Of a DNA stretch of 33,874 nucleotides, positions 1 through 8,352 are shown one piece after another. The stretch comes from Clostridia bacterium (GTDB taxonomy: Bacteria; Bacillota; DULZ01), in the NCBI GenBank assembly GCA_012840125.1, contig DULZ01000083.1:1-33874 (forward strand), given 5' to 3'. Within the stretch, counting starts at the first letter, position 1. Every line of letters starts with the position of its first letter. The notes beneath the pieces are model-generated. The model was not told the origin of the DNA. It did no database searches and was given only the letters and a program-made list of their open reading frames with translations. A program made the translations under genes and the position numbers.

Positions 1-1349
1 ATTGTACGGAAGACGACGGTGAGGTCCCGTTTTGGGATGCGAAATATGTCCAGATCCGTGTCTCCGCCAGCGCTCTTAATAATAAAAGAACGATAACGGA
101 GACCATGGAGACTATCATCTCCAGGTCCATCTACCAGGAAGCTTCTCCGGGCTGGGGAATCAGGATTTGTGCGTTCCGGGGTTGGCCTGCAAATATGGGT
201 GAAAAGGTACCTGTCGCCGGGGTCAAGGTTGCCATTGACGGGCCCAAGAAAACCTGGACCAGTACCAACAACCGCGGTGCCGCTTTGTTCTTTTTGAATG
301 GTAATGAGACAGGTAATTATAAGGTTACTGTAGAGGCTCCCGGTTCCATGATGGTTATGCCCGGAGATCGGTCATTTGAACTGGACGTAAAGCATAATAC
401 AGAAGACCCTGTTGAACGATGGGCGAAAAGAAGAGTTCTGGTGGAATACCCGTGTTACTTGGATCTCACCGTCCGGGATGCCGGTACAAAGAACCTAATT
501 GAAGCAGCCTATGACGAGGAGAGTCACCTGGAAATCCGCAGTCCTTTTTATCCTTATGTACAGAGGATGGAGGTTCGCTCTCCCGTATTGTCAATTGCGG
601 AACCCTTATGGCCTCTAGGGCCCGGTGAAACGGGAGCGTATGGGCTCAGCCTGCGCCATGTCCAAGGTTATCACGACGCGGAAGGAAATGAGTTTTTTTG
701 GGTAACCGGGCAAAAGGAAGAAACTGCATGGAACGGCACTTTTGCCGGCCCCGGTGAGCGCTTGGCTTTAATTGCCTATTTGCTCCCTATCCCGCCTACT
801 CCTTCCGGTGATGATGTCCAGGATGCGACCGGGCTTGTGCAGTGGCTTAACGGCAACAGTCATGTAGTCACTAGCAATATCAAGGAAGACAAGGCTCGAG
901 CGACAACTGATGCAGGTGACTTGGCAAAGGTTGTTTGGAAAAGTGGAAATCCTCAAGACACCATTAAGTTAAACAATGATAACAGCTTCGTCTTTACCGC
1001 ATCCGCCATGTATTGGGAGCGCAATTTCTACACTCAGGCTCATATGCGAGTAGCAGCTGAGTTGCATGTGTTTAACGGGTGGGTCCATTTAGAGGATAAG
1101 AATGCAAACAAACAAGGGGAGTTAAGCTTGTTCGTTCCCGACGGGCTTGGTATTCCCGGCAGCCTCATTCCCGGCGGTAACCCGGAACGTGTTTACGGGG
1201 AAGTTCATTTCGTGGAAGGACTATTCTTAGGCGATCCCAGCAATGAGGAAAATCTAATCGCCAAAGGCGCTTACTACTTCCCTGATGGTGCCAGGCTCCC
1301 AGAAGATGCTAGACTGTTGATTCCCATGATCCCGTCTAATCTCCGATGA
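1..1349 (+). CDS. Minor-pilin-like protein with carboxypeptidase-regulatory-like domain, 5' end missing
   Basis: The reading frame is open from the window edge (first full codon at position 3), so the ATG at 105 is internal and the true start lies upstream; about 448 residues are visible. The first visible residues, including VQIRV and the end TIISRS just after the ATG, resemble the C-terminal strand of PilV-type pilins, which commonly end in a similar 'TLISR' pattern. A beta-sandwich segment follows around visible residues 68-112 (pattern VPVAGVKVAIDG...TNNRGAALFFL...YKVTVEAPG), typical of carboxypeptidase-regulatory/Cna-B-like domains. The remaining ~300 residues are not recognised and contain no obvious membrane segment. 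It stops just before the next prepilin gene, suggesting one operon. Inference: a large minor pilin with an added surface domain, possibly for adhesion or at the pilus tip. Confidence 0.65.
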   Translation, partial: CTEDDGEVPFWDAKYVQIRVSASALNNKRTITETMETIISRSIYQEASPGWGIRICAFRGWPANMGEKVPVAGVKVAIDGPKKTWTSTNNRGAALFFLNGNETGNYKVTVEAPGSMMVMPGDRSFELDVKHNTEDPVERWAKRRVLVEYPCYLDLTVRDAGTKNLIEAAYDEESHLEIRSPFYPYVQRMEVRSPVLSIAEPLWPLGPGETGAYGLSLRHVQGYHDAEGNEFFWVTGQKEETAWNGTFAGPGERLALIAYLLPIPPTPSGDDVQDATGLVQWLNGNSHVVTSNIKEDKARATTDAGDLAKVVWKSGNPQDTIKLNNDNSFVFTASAMYWERNFYTQAHMRVAAELHVFNGWVHLEDKNANKQGELSLFVPDGLGIPGSLIPGGNPERVYGEVHFVEGLFLGDPSNEENLIAKGAYYFPDGARLPEDARLLIPMIPSNLR

Positions 1350-1359
1350 GGTGTCTACC

Positions 1360-1893
1360 ATGAAGGGGTATTTTGAAAACCGGCGCGGGTTGACCCTGGT
1401 GGAGCTACTCATTGTCCTGGCTCTTTTATCAATCATCCTAATAGGCGTCGTTAATCTTTTCAGCTTTATTCTCCGGACCTTCGATTGGGTGGAAGGGGAA
1501 ACCCAACGACAGCAGGAGGTAAAACGGGCCTTGTCCATGCTGGGCAATGACATCAGGAATGCCAGACCCCTTGAGGACCAGCTCATCGGGGTAGCTATTA
1601 ATCAATCCGGCACGGAACTGTTATTGGGGCCTGAAGGACAGGGGTGCATCCGTTACCAGGTGAGACAGAATGCACTGTGGCGGCAGGTGCATGATGGACA
1701 TGGTTTTACCGATCAACCGGGGAAGATCCTTGACCTGGTGGTGCAACCCGGTGATAGGCCTTTCCAAAGAAATGAAAAGACTGTTTTCGTGCACCTGAGA
1801 ATCGATTATAGCGGCGGTAGGAAAGCCGGAAAACTTATGGAAATCACGGCGGAGTTCACCGTGAGAAACGGTTTGCTGGAAAAGGAGGATTAA
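1360..1893 (+). CDS. PilW-like prepilin (minor pilin)
   Basis: A 177-residue protein with a class III signal. A short charged leader ends in RRG, followed by LTLVE and a long hydrophobic helix, so prepilin peptidase would cut after the Gly and leave Glu at +5. Later residues show the PilW/PulJ-like layout (helical spine, then a mixed beta region with a run of charged strands). I chose ATG 1360 over the in-frame GTG 1351 because GAGGTG (1348-1353) sits at a good distance upstream. The start lies 10 bases after the preceding stop, and the next gene starts 2 bases after this stop, so the three genes are surely co-translated. Role: minor pseudopilin that primes or caps a type IV-like pilus; exact subclass is uncertain. 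Confidence 0.75.
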   Translation: MKGYFENRRGLTLVELLIVLALLSIILIGVVNLFSFILRTFDWVEGETQRQQEVKRALSMLGNDIRNARPLEDQLIGVAINQSGTELLLGPEGQGCIRYQVRQNALWRQVHDGHGFTDQPGKILDLVVQPGDRPFQRNEKTVFVHLRIDYSGGRKAGKLMEITAEFTVRNGLLEKED

Positions 1894-1894
1894 T

Positions 1895-3352
1895 ATGTTC
1901 AAACTCCTTTGGCAAAATGAGGATGGCATGGTGTTGCCTCTCGTAGTAGTCATGATTGCCGTTTTTACTATTCTAGGGTTCAGTGCTCTTTTCATGGTAG
2001 ATACGCAAGCCGGCTTGGAGGAAAAAGAAATCCATAGGACTGGTGCCCTGCACTATGCGGAGGCCGGCATCAATGATTACCTGGGCCATTTGAACAGGCG
2101 GATTAATGTGCCCTGGGACAAATGGAATGTACCCGTACCTTTTGAAGACGGCTACTACCAATTAGAGCAGGTAGAATTTGATGAAAGCTCCTTGACCAGG
2201 GTAATTCAGGCCACAGGATGGGTTGCCGGCGACGAGGGCAACAAGAGAACTATCCGGGCAAAAATCGGGCGGAGAGCATTTAACGAGTACGCCTATTTTT
2301 CTCATGATGACGGCCCAAACATTTACTGGAAAACGGGAGAGGTGTGTTATGGTCCATACCACACTAATAATATCCTTAACATAAGCGGGACACCGACCTT
2401 TTACGGGCCTGTCACTTATTCCAAGGACGTTATCGGAGTTGGTAACAATGCCAAGAAGATTTTTAGGGCCGGTTATAGAATGGTTCCGGAGATTAAACTG
2501 CCCAACAATAATTATCAATTAAAGGAAAGAGCTCTGGAAAGGGGTCACTATTATTTCGGTCGGACCAGGATCCTTCTTGATGGGGATAGATACCATGTGA
2601 AATACTACGAAGAGATTACCGATGGACGCGGTAGAAAAACCTACCAAGAACAAGAAAAAAGGAACCTGCCCTTGCCGGAAAACGGTGTAATCTATGTGGA
2701 CGGCGGCAATGACGGTAAGTTTGCCGCCACCTCCGGCAACTTGTTTATTGCCGGTGAGCTTTCCGGTAACTTGACGGTGGGGGCGGCAAACGACATTTAC
2801 ATTCTAGGATACGATCCTTTGGAAAACCAATGGGAGAAAAATGTTAAGCAGGGCAATAAAACGGTCACCAAAAAACCCGATCCGGTACCTAATGCCGCGA
2901 CTCAGGGGATTGTTTATAAAAACACTGTCTTTAGACAGGTGAAATCAGGTAAGGAAGTTACCGGTTATGAGGCTGACGGGGATGATATGCTGGGTTTGGT
3001 GGCCAATAACAAGATCAGGATTTTAGGCGAAGATTGGTTTGACGGGGTTAAAGCCGATGTGGCTCCAAATAACATCACCATTCACGCAGCCCTTTTCTCC
3101 ATCAATGAAGGCTTCGGTTACGAAAGCTATACGAAATATAAAAAAGAAAACATCATTTTAAGGGGGTCCCTTGTCCAGCACACTAGAAAGCCGGTCGGTG
3201 AAACCGATTGGATGGGTAAAAAAACGGGGTATTACAAGGATTATGCTCATGATCCGAGGATGTTGACCACAGCACCTCCCAATTTCCCTGAGCCTTTAAA
3301 CACCGGGTGGGAGATTAAGGAATGGATTGTAGATCCTCCCGAGGACCGGTAA
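1895..3352 (+). CDS. PilX/GspK-like pilus assembly protein, large
   Basis: A 485-residue protein. The N-terminus has an acidic leader ending in NEDG and a ~22-residue hydrophobic helix, then the A-x-x-Y-A-E-A-G-I pattern seen at the start of PilX-type proteins. After the presumed cleavage site the +5 residue is Leu, not Glu, as in PilX/GspK-type tip pseudopilins. The body (residues ~130-470) is rich in Gly, Asn and beta-type sequence with repeated 'IYVDGG...LFIAGELSGNLTVGAANDIYILG' character, resembling polymer-forming or beta-helical segments of DUF4900-type proteins; that family name is a guess. AAGGAGG lies just before the ATG. It is the last gene of the first pilin module, ending before a GC-rich hairpin and a terminator. 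Confidence 0.65.
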   Translation: MFKLLWQNEDGMVLPLVVVMIAVFTILGFSALFMVDTQAGLEEKEIHRTGALHYAEAGINDYLGHLNRRINVPWDKWNVPVPFEDGYYQLEQVEFDESSLTRVIQATGWVAGDEGNKRTIRAKIGRRAFNEYAYFSHDDGPNIYWKTGEVCYGPYHTNNILNISGTPTFYGPVTYSKDVIGVGNNAKKIFRAGYRMVPEIKLPNNNYQLKERALERGHYYFGRTRILLDGDRYHVKYYEEITDGRGRKTYQEQEKRNLPLPENGVIYVDGGNDGKFAATSGNLFIAGELSGNLTVGAANDIYILGYDPLENQWEKNVKQGNKTVTKKPDPVPNAATQGIVYKNTVFRQVKSGKEVTGYEADGDDMLGLVANNKIRILGEDWFDGVKADVAPNNITIHAALFSINEGFGYESYTKYKKENIILRGSLVQHTRKPVGETDWMGKKTGYYKDYAHDPRMLTTAPPNFPEPLNTGWEIKEWIVDPPEDR

Positions 3353-3441
3353 TGAACCGGCTGCGTTATCTTTACCCCTGAATGCGGCCGCCGGCGGGAA
3401 CAGTCGTGATGATGCCGGCGCTCCCTTTACACGTGAAAACA

Positions 3442-3469
3442 GCACCCCGTTGCCCGGGGTGTCTTTTTT
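3442..3469 (+). terminator. Intrinsic terminator after first pilin module
   Basis: A GC-rich stem CACCCCG (3443-3449) pairs with CGGGGTG (3455-3461) around a 5-base loop, extended by a G-U pair and followed by six T residues (3464-3469). It lies 90 bases after the stop of the PilX-like gene. Another inverted repeat, CGCCGG (3389-3394) with CCGGCG (3415-3420), lies just upstream but lacks a T tract. Confidence 0.85.
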
Positions 3470-3604
3470 GACAGATCCTGTCGTTTCCTGACGGCAAAAA
3501 GTGAAATATTTTGGCAGGAAACAACAAACTTAGAGAGAATTGTTAATTTTCAGAGGCAGAAATACTGGATTTTAGGATATCGGGGAGGAAAGAGGATACC
3601 TCTC

Positions 3605-4807
3605 ATGGCTGTTTTCTATTACCGGGCTCGCGACAAGAAGGGGCAATTGGTGGAAGGAAGCCTTACCGCCAGCAGTCGACTGCAAGGAGCCCAGGAACTC
3701 AGGCAGCAGGGATTGTTTCCCCTCGAGATTAGAGAAAGGGCAATTTTCCAAAACAGGCCGACCTTAAAATTTGCCATTACAAAGAAAACACAGCACCTTG
3801 CCGTTTTTGCACACCAAACGGGAGCGATGTTGGAAGCAGGATTACCCGTGCTGACTTGTTTAGAGTTAGTAAAAGAACAGCTTTCCCAGGAATATGGGCA
3901 GGCTTTAACAGCCGTACAGCAAGACTTAAAGGAAGGAAGTTCCCTGGCCGGCGCTTTAAAGAAGCATCCCCATGTGTTTCCTCCCCTGTTGACCAGCATG
4001 GTAGAGGCCGGGGAACTCGGTGGAATCCTAGTGGAGGTTTTATACTGGCTGGCAGAGCTTTATGAGAGAGAGACTCATTTGTTGGAAAAAGTCAAGTCTG
4101 CATTGCTGTATCCCTGCTTGGTGCTGGTGCTGGCCCTATTAGCACTGGTATTCTTGTTTATCGCAGTCATACCCAATTTTGCACACATTCTGGAGAACAT
4201 GGGGGCGGAAATACCTCTCATCACGCAGTTGATCTTGACTACGGCACGGAAGCTGGCCGACGGCGGATTCTTTTTGGCTCTGGTCTTAGGGCTGCTGCTG
4301 GGCTGCACCTATTATATCTCAAAGTCGCCGGCGGGGAAGGGTTGGCGGGACAAGTTGCTGCTTGAATTCCCATTGATTAGGGATTTGACGGTCAAAATGC
4401 TGTCTGCCAGGTTTTGTAGGATGCTCAGTGCCTTGTTGAGGAGCGGTGTACCTATCTTGCAGGCCGTCACCGTGGTGCAGAAGACCCTCGGCAATCAACG
4501 GGCCCAAGCAAGATTGTCTTTAATCGTAACTGATTTGCAGGAAGGCAGGAGTTTAGGAAGCTCCCTGGCCAAAATGGGGCTTTTTCCTCCGCAGCTGGTG
4601 GCGGTGGTTGTTGCCGGGGAAGAGTCAGGACAATTACCCGAGTTCTTGTTCAAGTTGGGCCAAATGTATGAGACGGAATGCCACCGGACCTTGGAGCGGG
4701 TTACCGTCTTGCTGGAGCCTGCTTTGATGTTGTGCCTGGGCGGTTTCGTCAGTTTTGTCGTCATCGCCCTGTTGTTACCGCTGTTTACCCTGATTGGTTC
4801 TCTATGA
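3605..4807 (+). CDS. pilC: Type IV pilus / type II secretion inner-membrane platform protein PilC (GspF family)
   Basis: At 400 residues this is the full family length. The two repeated T2SSF domains are visible: residues ~65-190 (HQTGAMLEAGLPVLTCL...GSSLAGAL...MVEAGELGGIL) and ~265-390 (FCRMLSALLRSGVPILQAV...GRSLGSSLA...VVAGEESGQLPEFL). The first is followed by a long hydrophobic segment at ~165-190, others lie near 215-235 and at the C-terminus. PilC is the membrane platform that couples the cytoplasmic ATPase to pilin extrusion; no PilB/PilT ATPase is in the window, so those genes are probably upstream or elsewhere. GAGG at 3592-3595 serves the ATG. A possible but weak promoter (TTGGCA 3511-3516, GAGAAT 3535-3540, 18-base spacer) precedes it, after the terminator at 3442-3469, so this gene probably heads a second transcript. 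Confidence 0.93.
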   Translation: MAVFYYRARDKKGQLVEGSLTASSRLQGAQELRQQGLFPLEIRERAIFQNRPTLKFAITKKTQHLAVFAHQTGAMLEAGLPVLTCLELVKEQLSQEYGQALTAVQQDLKEGSSLAGALKKHPHVFPPLLTSMVEAGELGGILVEVLYWLAELYERETHLLEKVKSALLYPCLVLVLALLALVFLFIAVIPNFAHILENMGAEIPLITQLILTTARKLADGGFFLALVLGLLLGCTYYISKSPAGKGWRDKLLLEFPLIRDLTVKMLSARFCRMLSALLRSGVPILQAVTVVQKTLGNQRAQARLSLIVTDLQEGRSLGSSLAKMGLFPPQLVAVVVAGEESGQLPEFLFKLGQMYETECHRTLERVTVLLEPALMLCLGGFVSFVVIALLLPLFTLIGSL

Positions 4808-4881
4808 GCCGCTGCCGGACCCATCAACGTTCAATACCAATCAGGTTTGCCTGGAATAGGATTCTTTATACCGTGAGGACC

Positions 4882-5337
4882 ATGAAGAAAGGAAAACCAA
4901 GAGGGTTTACTTTGTTAGAAGTTATCACCACCATAGCCATCTTAGGCATTATCTTAACCATGGCCGTGCCTAACCTGCATAAACCGCTGGCCAGGTACCG
5001 ACTACAAAGTACGGGTATGCAGTTGGCTGCGGATTTGCGGTGGGTGAGGCAGCAATCCATTTACGGTAAGGCTACTGTGGTACATATCTGGTTTTCTTTA
5101 CCGGATAATTTTTACATGGTCCGGGATGGTACCAAAATCATCGTCTACCGCACGCTGCCGCCCGGTATCCGATTTGCGGAAGTGGAACTCCAGCAGAGAC
5201 CGTTTACTTTCACCCTTTCCGGAGCGCCCGGGGGCGGGGGCAGGATTGTGCTAAAAAACGATTACGGGGAAAGGTGTTATGTGTATATTATGCCCTCCAC
5301 CGGCCGCATCAGGGTGGAGATGGGGAAGGGACAGTGA
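4882..5337 (+). CDS. GspH/FimT-like prepilin
   Basis: A 151-residue prepilin. The leader MKKGKPRG is followed by FTLLEVITTIAILGIILTMA, with Glu at +5 after the cleaved Gly, and the pattern A-x-D-L-R-W-V-R-Q-Q near residue 45, characteristic of GspH/FimT pseudopilins. The frame is open further upstream into pilC, but ATG 4882 is the sensible start: GTGAGG lies at 4873-4878 and it gives a normal leader. The gene begins 74 bases after pilC and overlaps the next pilin gene. Role: minor pilin in a pilus-tip initiation complex. Confidence 0.85.
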   Translation: MKKGKPRGFTLLEVITTIAILGIILTMAVPNLHKPLARYRLQSTGMQLAADLRWVRQQSIYGKATVVHIWFSLPDNFYMVRDGTKIIVYRTLPPGIRFAEVELQQRPFTFTLSGAPGGGGRIVLKNDYGERCYVYIMPSTGRIRVEMGKGQ

Positions 5338-5728
5338 CGTAAGGCGAAAGGAAGACGGCTTTTCCTTCATCGAAGTCGTGGTGGCGGTTTTCATACTATG
5401 GTTGGTGGCGGCACCCTTTGTTTCCATGTTTGTTCATTCATTCCAGGCATGTATCGCCGCCGGGGAAGAAACCCAGTCTCTTCATCTCATGCAGGGTATT
5501 TTGGAAACCATCCTGGATCCCTCGGCAACACCGGCCGCTACCGGAGGATTTGTCACCCATCCCGCATGGCCGCGGTACGAATACAGGATTATGGTCCAAC
5601 CCCATAGCGGTGTATTCCTTGACCGAGTCACGGTAGAATTGCGTGATACCGGTCGACCCGGTCAAGTAATTTCGTTTACCACATTAAAGGCCAGGCGAAA
5701 GCTATATGAAACGGCTTCTTTCCAGTAA
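5279..5728 (+). CDS. PilV/GspI-like prepilin with unusual long leader
   Basis: The prepilin motif is clear: EDG then FSFIEVVVAVFILWLVAAP, Glu at +5. The start is not. The only standard start codon in frame is ATG 5279, which overlaps the upstream pilin gene by 59 bases and gives a ~28-residue leader containing two Cys and several Pro, unlike a normal short leader. AAGG at 5271-5274 is close to it. A non-standard start nearer the motif, coupled to the upstream stop at 5335-5337, cannot be excluded. The mature part (~120 residues) has the size of a GspI/PilV-like minor pilin, and the gene overlaps the next one by 23 bases. Confidence 0.75.
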   Translation: MCILCPPPAASGWRWGRDSDVRRKEDGFSFIEVVVAVFILWLVAAPFVSMFVHSFQACIAAGEETQSLHLMQGILETILDPSATPAATGGFVTHPAWPRYEYRIMVQPHSGVFLDRVTVELRDTGRPGQVISFTTLKARRKLYETASFQ

Positions 5729-6236
5729 AGGTGTTACCGCCATAGAGGTAGTCCTCAGTACCGGTTTACTGCTGGTGCTGCTCATACCCTTTTATGGGTT
5801 CCTTTACACCGGTATCAAGTCGTACCAAGCCATAGAAACACGAACCAATCATCAACAGAATCTCCGCATCGCCCTGGAGGCTATTGCCTGGGACCTGCGG
5901 CACTGCACCGGGTTGGTGGAAACGGCCGCGAATGTCAGGTTGGATGAACACAACTTGCTGCTGGTGAACAGCCAACAAGAGACTATCTGGTATTACTTGA
6001 GCGGCGAGGACCTGCGGTGGGCTGTGAAAAAGAAAGCCGACACCAGGTTCCAGGCCCATAACCCGGTGGCGGGAGGCATTACGGACTTGAGATTCCGTTA
6101 CAACCGTTACCCTCCCAGTCACAGCACCCAAGTAACCATTTTGATAGAAGGTATGGACAAGCTTGGACGAGTCTACCGGTTGTCGTCAACGATAGCTTTA
6201 AGGGTTGATAGCTCCGATGCTTGGCGGTGGAAATGA
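5706..6236 (+). CDS. PilW/GspJ-like prepilin
   Basis: A 176-residue protein with leader MKRLLSSKG, cleavage before VTAIE (Glu at +5) and a hydrophobic helix to residue ~32. The segment N-x-R-I-A-L-E-A-I-A-W-D-L-R is the usual PilW/GspJ signature after the spine helix. The ATG overlaps the previous gene by 23 bases, and its own end overlaps the next start, so translation is coupled along the pilin row. Role: minor pilin of the same initiation complex as its neighbours. Confidence 0.82.
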   Translation: MKRLLSSKGVTAIEVVLSTGLLLVLLIPFYGFLYTGIKSYQAIETRTNHQQNLRIALEAIAWDLRHCTGLVETAANVRLDEHNLLLVNSQQETIWYYLSGEDLRWAVKKKADTRFQAHNPVAGGITDLRFRYNRYPPSHSTQVTILIEGMDKLGRVYRLSSTIALRVDSSDAWRWK

Positions 6237-7377
6237 AATCCTTGTGGATAGCCGGGGTTTTATCCTTTTTCCCACGGTGATGCTGGTCATTTTAGTGCTG
6301 GTCATTGGACTGGCCACCCTAGAACTGGCAGGAACAGAAGTAAAGCTTAGCGGGAACCACAAGCTGGCTCTGGAAGCCCTTTACCTGGCTGAAGCAGGGG
6401 TGCAAATGGCCCTTCACATGTTGGAAAGGGATCCGGCCTGGCAGCAAGGTTACCGGAACTATCCCCTGGGAAGAGGTGTCATTAAGACTGTCACCGTTAC
6501 CCACGAGGGTAACCTGGTCACTATTGAATCACAAGGAGAAGTACTGGGGGTGGGCCGGAGAATCAGGGTGCAGTTGGAGAAGGTACCTGTACCTTTCACT
6601 CATGTAATAGAAACTAATTCCTTAGACTTGCGACCGGGTGCGATGGTTATGGTGGAGGGTGACGCGGTTCATTTCGGCGACTTTGCTCTGGCGCATGGGG
6701 AATTGGATGCCCTTTTGACTGTAGAAGGTTCGGTGCGCCTGGCCGGCGGCCGCTTTAAGGGAGCCATGGCGGCTACCGGAGCGATTACGGTGTACCCTGA
6801 CGCTCAGGTGGAAGGCACCCTGATCAGCGCCAAAGAGGTCAGCGGAGTGGAGGGATATGCTGGCGTACCTGTGATACTGCCTGCCGGGTCCCTGCCGCCG
6901 GACCTGCACTGGTATTATCAACAACCTCGTTTTCCCGTGGAAGAGCCGGTCTTAGACCTGGGCGAACTAAGTTCCGGCTTTTACATCGCCGGCGGCGATT
7001 TAACCCTGGTGGGACAAAACCCGGTTTCGAATTATCAAGGATCCGTGGCCGTGGTTGTGCCGGGCACATTATTTGTTCATTGCAATTTGATCCCAGAAAA
7101 CCCGGAGCTGGATACGCTGGTTCTGGCGGCTGAAAGGATCGTCGTGTCCCCCTGGGTTACTGACTGTGCCGGGATCTTCCTGGCAGCAGAAGAGATTCAA
7201 ATCGAAGGAGGTACCCTGAGCAGGAAGCTGGCGGGCAGCCTGGTGGCGCCTCGCATCTCCATTGGACCGGGACAGGTGACGCTGTCCTATTATCCTTTCC
7301 CCGGTGCACATCTCGTCAAACAGCCGCAGATGCTTTTACAGGTAAATAAATGGCAAGAAATCATGCTGATGAAGTAG
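6217..7377 (+). CDS. PilX/GspK-like pilus assembly protein
   Basis: About 386 residues. The N-terminus has DSRG, a hydrophobic helix (FILFPTVMLVILVLVIGLA) and then L-A-L-E-A-L-Y-L-A-E-A-G-V-Q, the PilX N-terminal pattern; the +5 position is Pro rather than Glu. Residues ~130-330 are rich in Gly and Val with short strand-like repeats (VEGDAV, VEGSVRLAGG, VEGTLISAKEV, FYIAGGDLTLVG), resembling a polymer-forming beta-helix. The start is uncertain: TTG 6205, ATG 6217 and GTG 6244 are all in frame, and I prefer ATG 6217. It overlaps the upstream gene by 20 bases. This is the second such protein in the window, the counterpart of the gene at 1895-3352. Confidence 0.72.
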   Translation: MLGGGNEILVDSRGFILFPTVMLVILVLVIGLATLELAGTEVKLSGNHKLALEALYLAEAGVQMALHMLERDPAWQQGYRNYPLGRGVIKTVTVTHEGNLVTIESQGEVLGVGRRIRVQLEKVPVPFTHVIETNSLDLRPGAMVMVEGDAVHFGDFALAHGELDALLTVEGSVRLAGGRFKGAMAATGAITVYPDAQVEGTLISAKEVSGVEGYAGVPVILPAGSLPPDLHWYYQQPRFPVEEPVLDLGELSSGFYIAGGDLTLVGQNPVSNYQGSVAVVVPGTLFVHCNLIPENPELDTLVLAAERIVVSPWVTDCAGIFLAAEEIQIEGGTLSRKLAGSLVAPRISIGPGQVTLSYYPFPGAHLVKQPQMLLQVNKWQEIMLMK

Positions 7378-7389
7378 AGGTGAAGATAT

Positions 7390-8352
7390 TTGTGGAAAAG
7401 GTTTCTTACGCGGGAACGGCTGCCTTTAGGCCTGGCCTGGGAAGAGGACGGGATTCGCATCATAGAAATAGACCATGGAAGGCCGGGCTACCGCGTAAAA
7501 GCATTCAACTTTCCTTTTCCTGATCCGGTGGTGGAAACAGGCTGCCAGGCCGGTCACCGGCTCCTGGCAGAGTTTATGAGAAGGATCGTAGCGGAAAACC
7601 GCTGGCACAAGAAACCGGTGGTTACAGCGCTGCCGTCTCACCAGGTTATCATCAGAAACCTTAAGTTTCCGCAGATGCCCAGGGCGGACCTGCACAAAGC
7701 TGTAGTGTGGGAAATCAGTCAAATCCTGGACGGGGATTTGTCCGCCTTTACTTACGATTACCTGGTGGCAGAGGAACCCGCACCCGGCGATGAGCAGAAA
7801 GACATCAGCGTAATGATTGCCGCCATGGAACGAGAAAAGGTGATGGCATATTACCGGTTGTTTGTAGAAGCAGGTTTTCAACTGCAAGCCATTGACGTGG
7901 TTCCTTTGGCTTTGAAAAGAGCCCTGCTGGGAAAGGGAGAGACCATTGATGGCCGGAAGCCGGTGGTGTTATTGGACCTGGGCAATTGCTGCAGCCAACT
8001 GGCGGTCATCGATGAAGGTATGCTGACACTCACTCGTTCCCTACCGTATTCGTTTTCTGGCCCCGGTGAACACGACCGGGTGCCGGGAGGAACGGCGGCG
8101 CCGCCACACTCCAAACTGCTGTTGGAGATCAAAAAGACCTTGGACTTTTTTCAAGCGGAACGGAGGCGGCAGGTCACAGGCATTATTGCCAGCGGTAGGG
8201 CTCTTTCCCCCTTGAGCCTGCAAATGCTGCACATGGATCTAGGTATCCAGGTCATACCCGGCCTGCCCGGCAGGGGTTTGCGGCTGGACCGGTATCCCGA
8301 TCCCAGTTATGCGGTGGCCATGGGGCTCGCCTTGAAAGGAGTGCGGGATTAG
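7390..8352 (+). CDS. pilM: Type IV pilus assembly protein PilM
   Basis: A 320-residue actin-like protein of the PilM family. It begins with LGLAWEEDGIRIIEID, the first phosphate-loop strand of the fold, has the conserved segment V-T-A-L-P-S-H-Q-V-I-I-R-N-L-K-F-P, and a second phosphate-type motif VVLLDLGNCCSQLAVIDEG around residue 195. It ends with PSYAVAMGLALKG, typical of the family. PilM is cytoplasmic and binds the N-terminal tail of PilN to link the pilus motor to the alignment complex. The start is TTG 7390, with GAGGTG at 7378-7383; no ATG is available near it. The stop TAG touches the ATG of pilN directly. Confidence 0.9.
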   Translation: MWKRFLTRERLPLGLAWEEDGIRIIEIDHGRPGYRVKAFNFPFPDPVVETGCQAGHRLLAEFMRRIVAENRWHKKPVVTALPSHQVIIRNLKFPQMPRADLHKAVVWEISQILDGDLSAFTYDYLVAEEPAPGDEQKDISVMIAAMEREKVMAYYRLFVEAGFQLQAIDVVPLALKRALLGKGETIDGRKPVVLLDLGNCCSQLAVIDEGMLTLTRSLPYSFSGPGEHDRVPGGTAAPPHSKLLLEIKKTLDFFQAERRRQVTGIIASGRALSPLSLQMLHMDLGIQVIPGLPGRGLRLDRYPDPSYAVAMGLALKGVRD

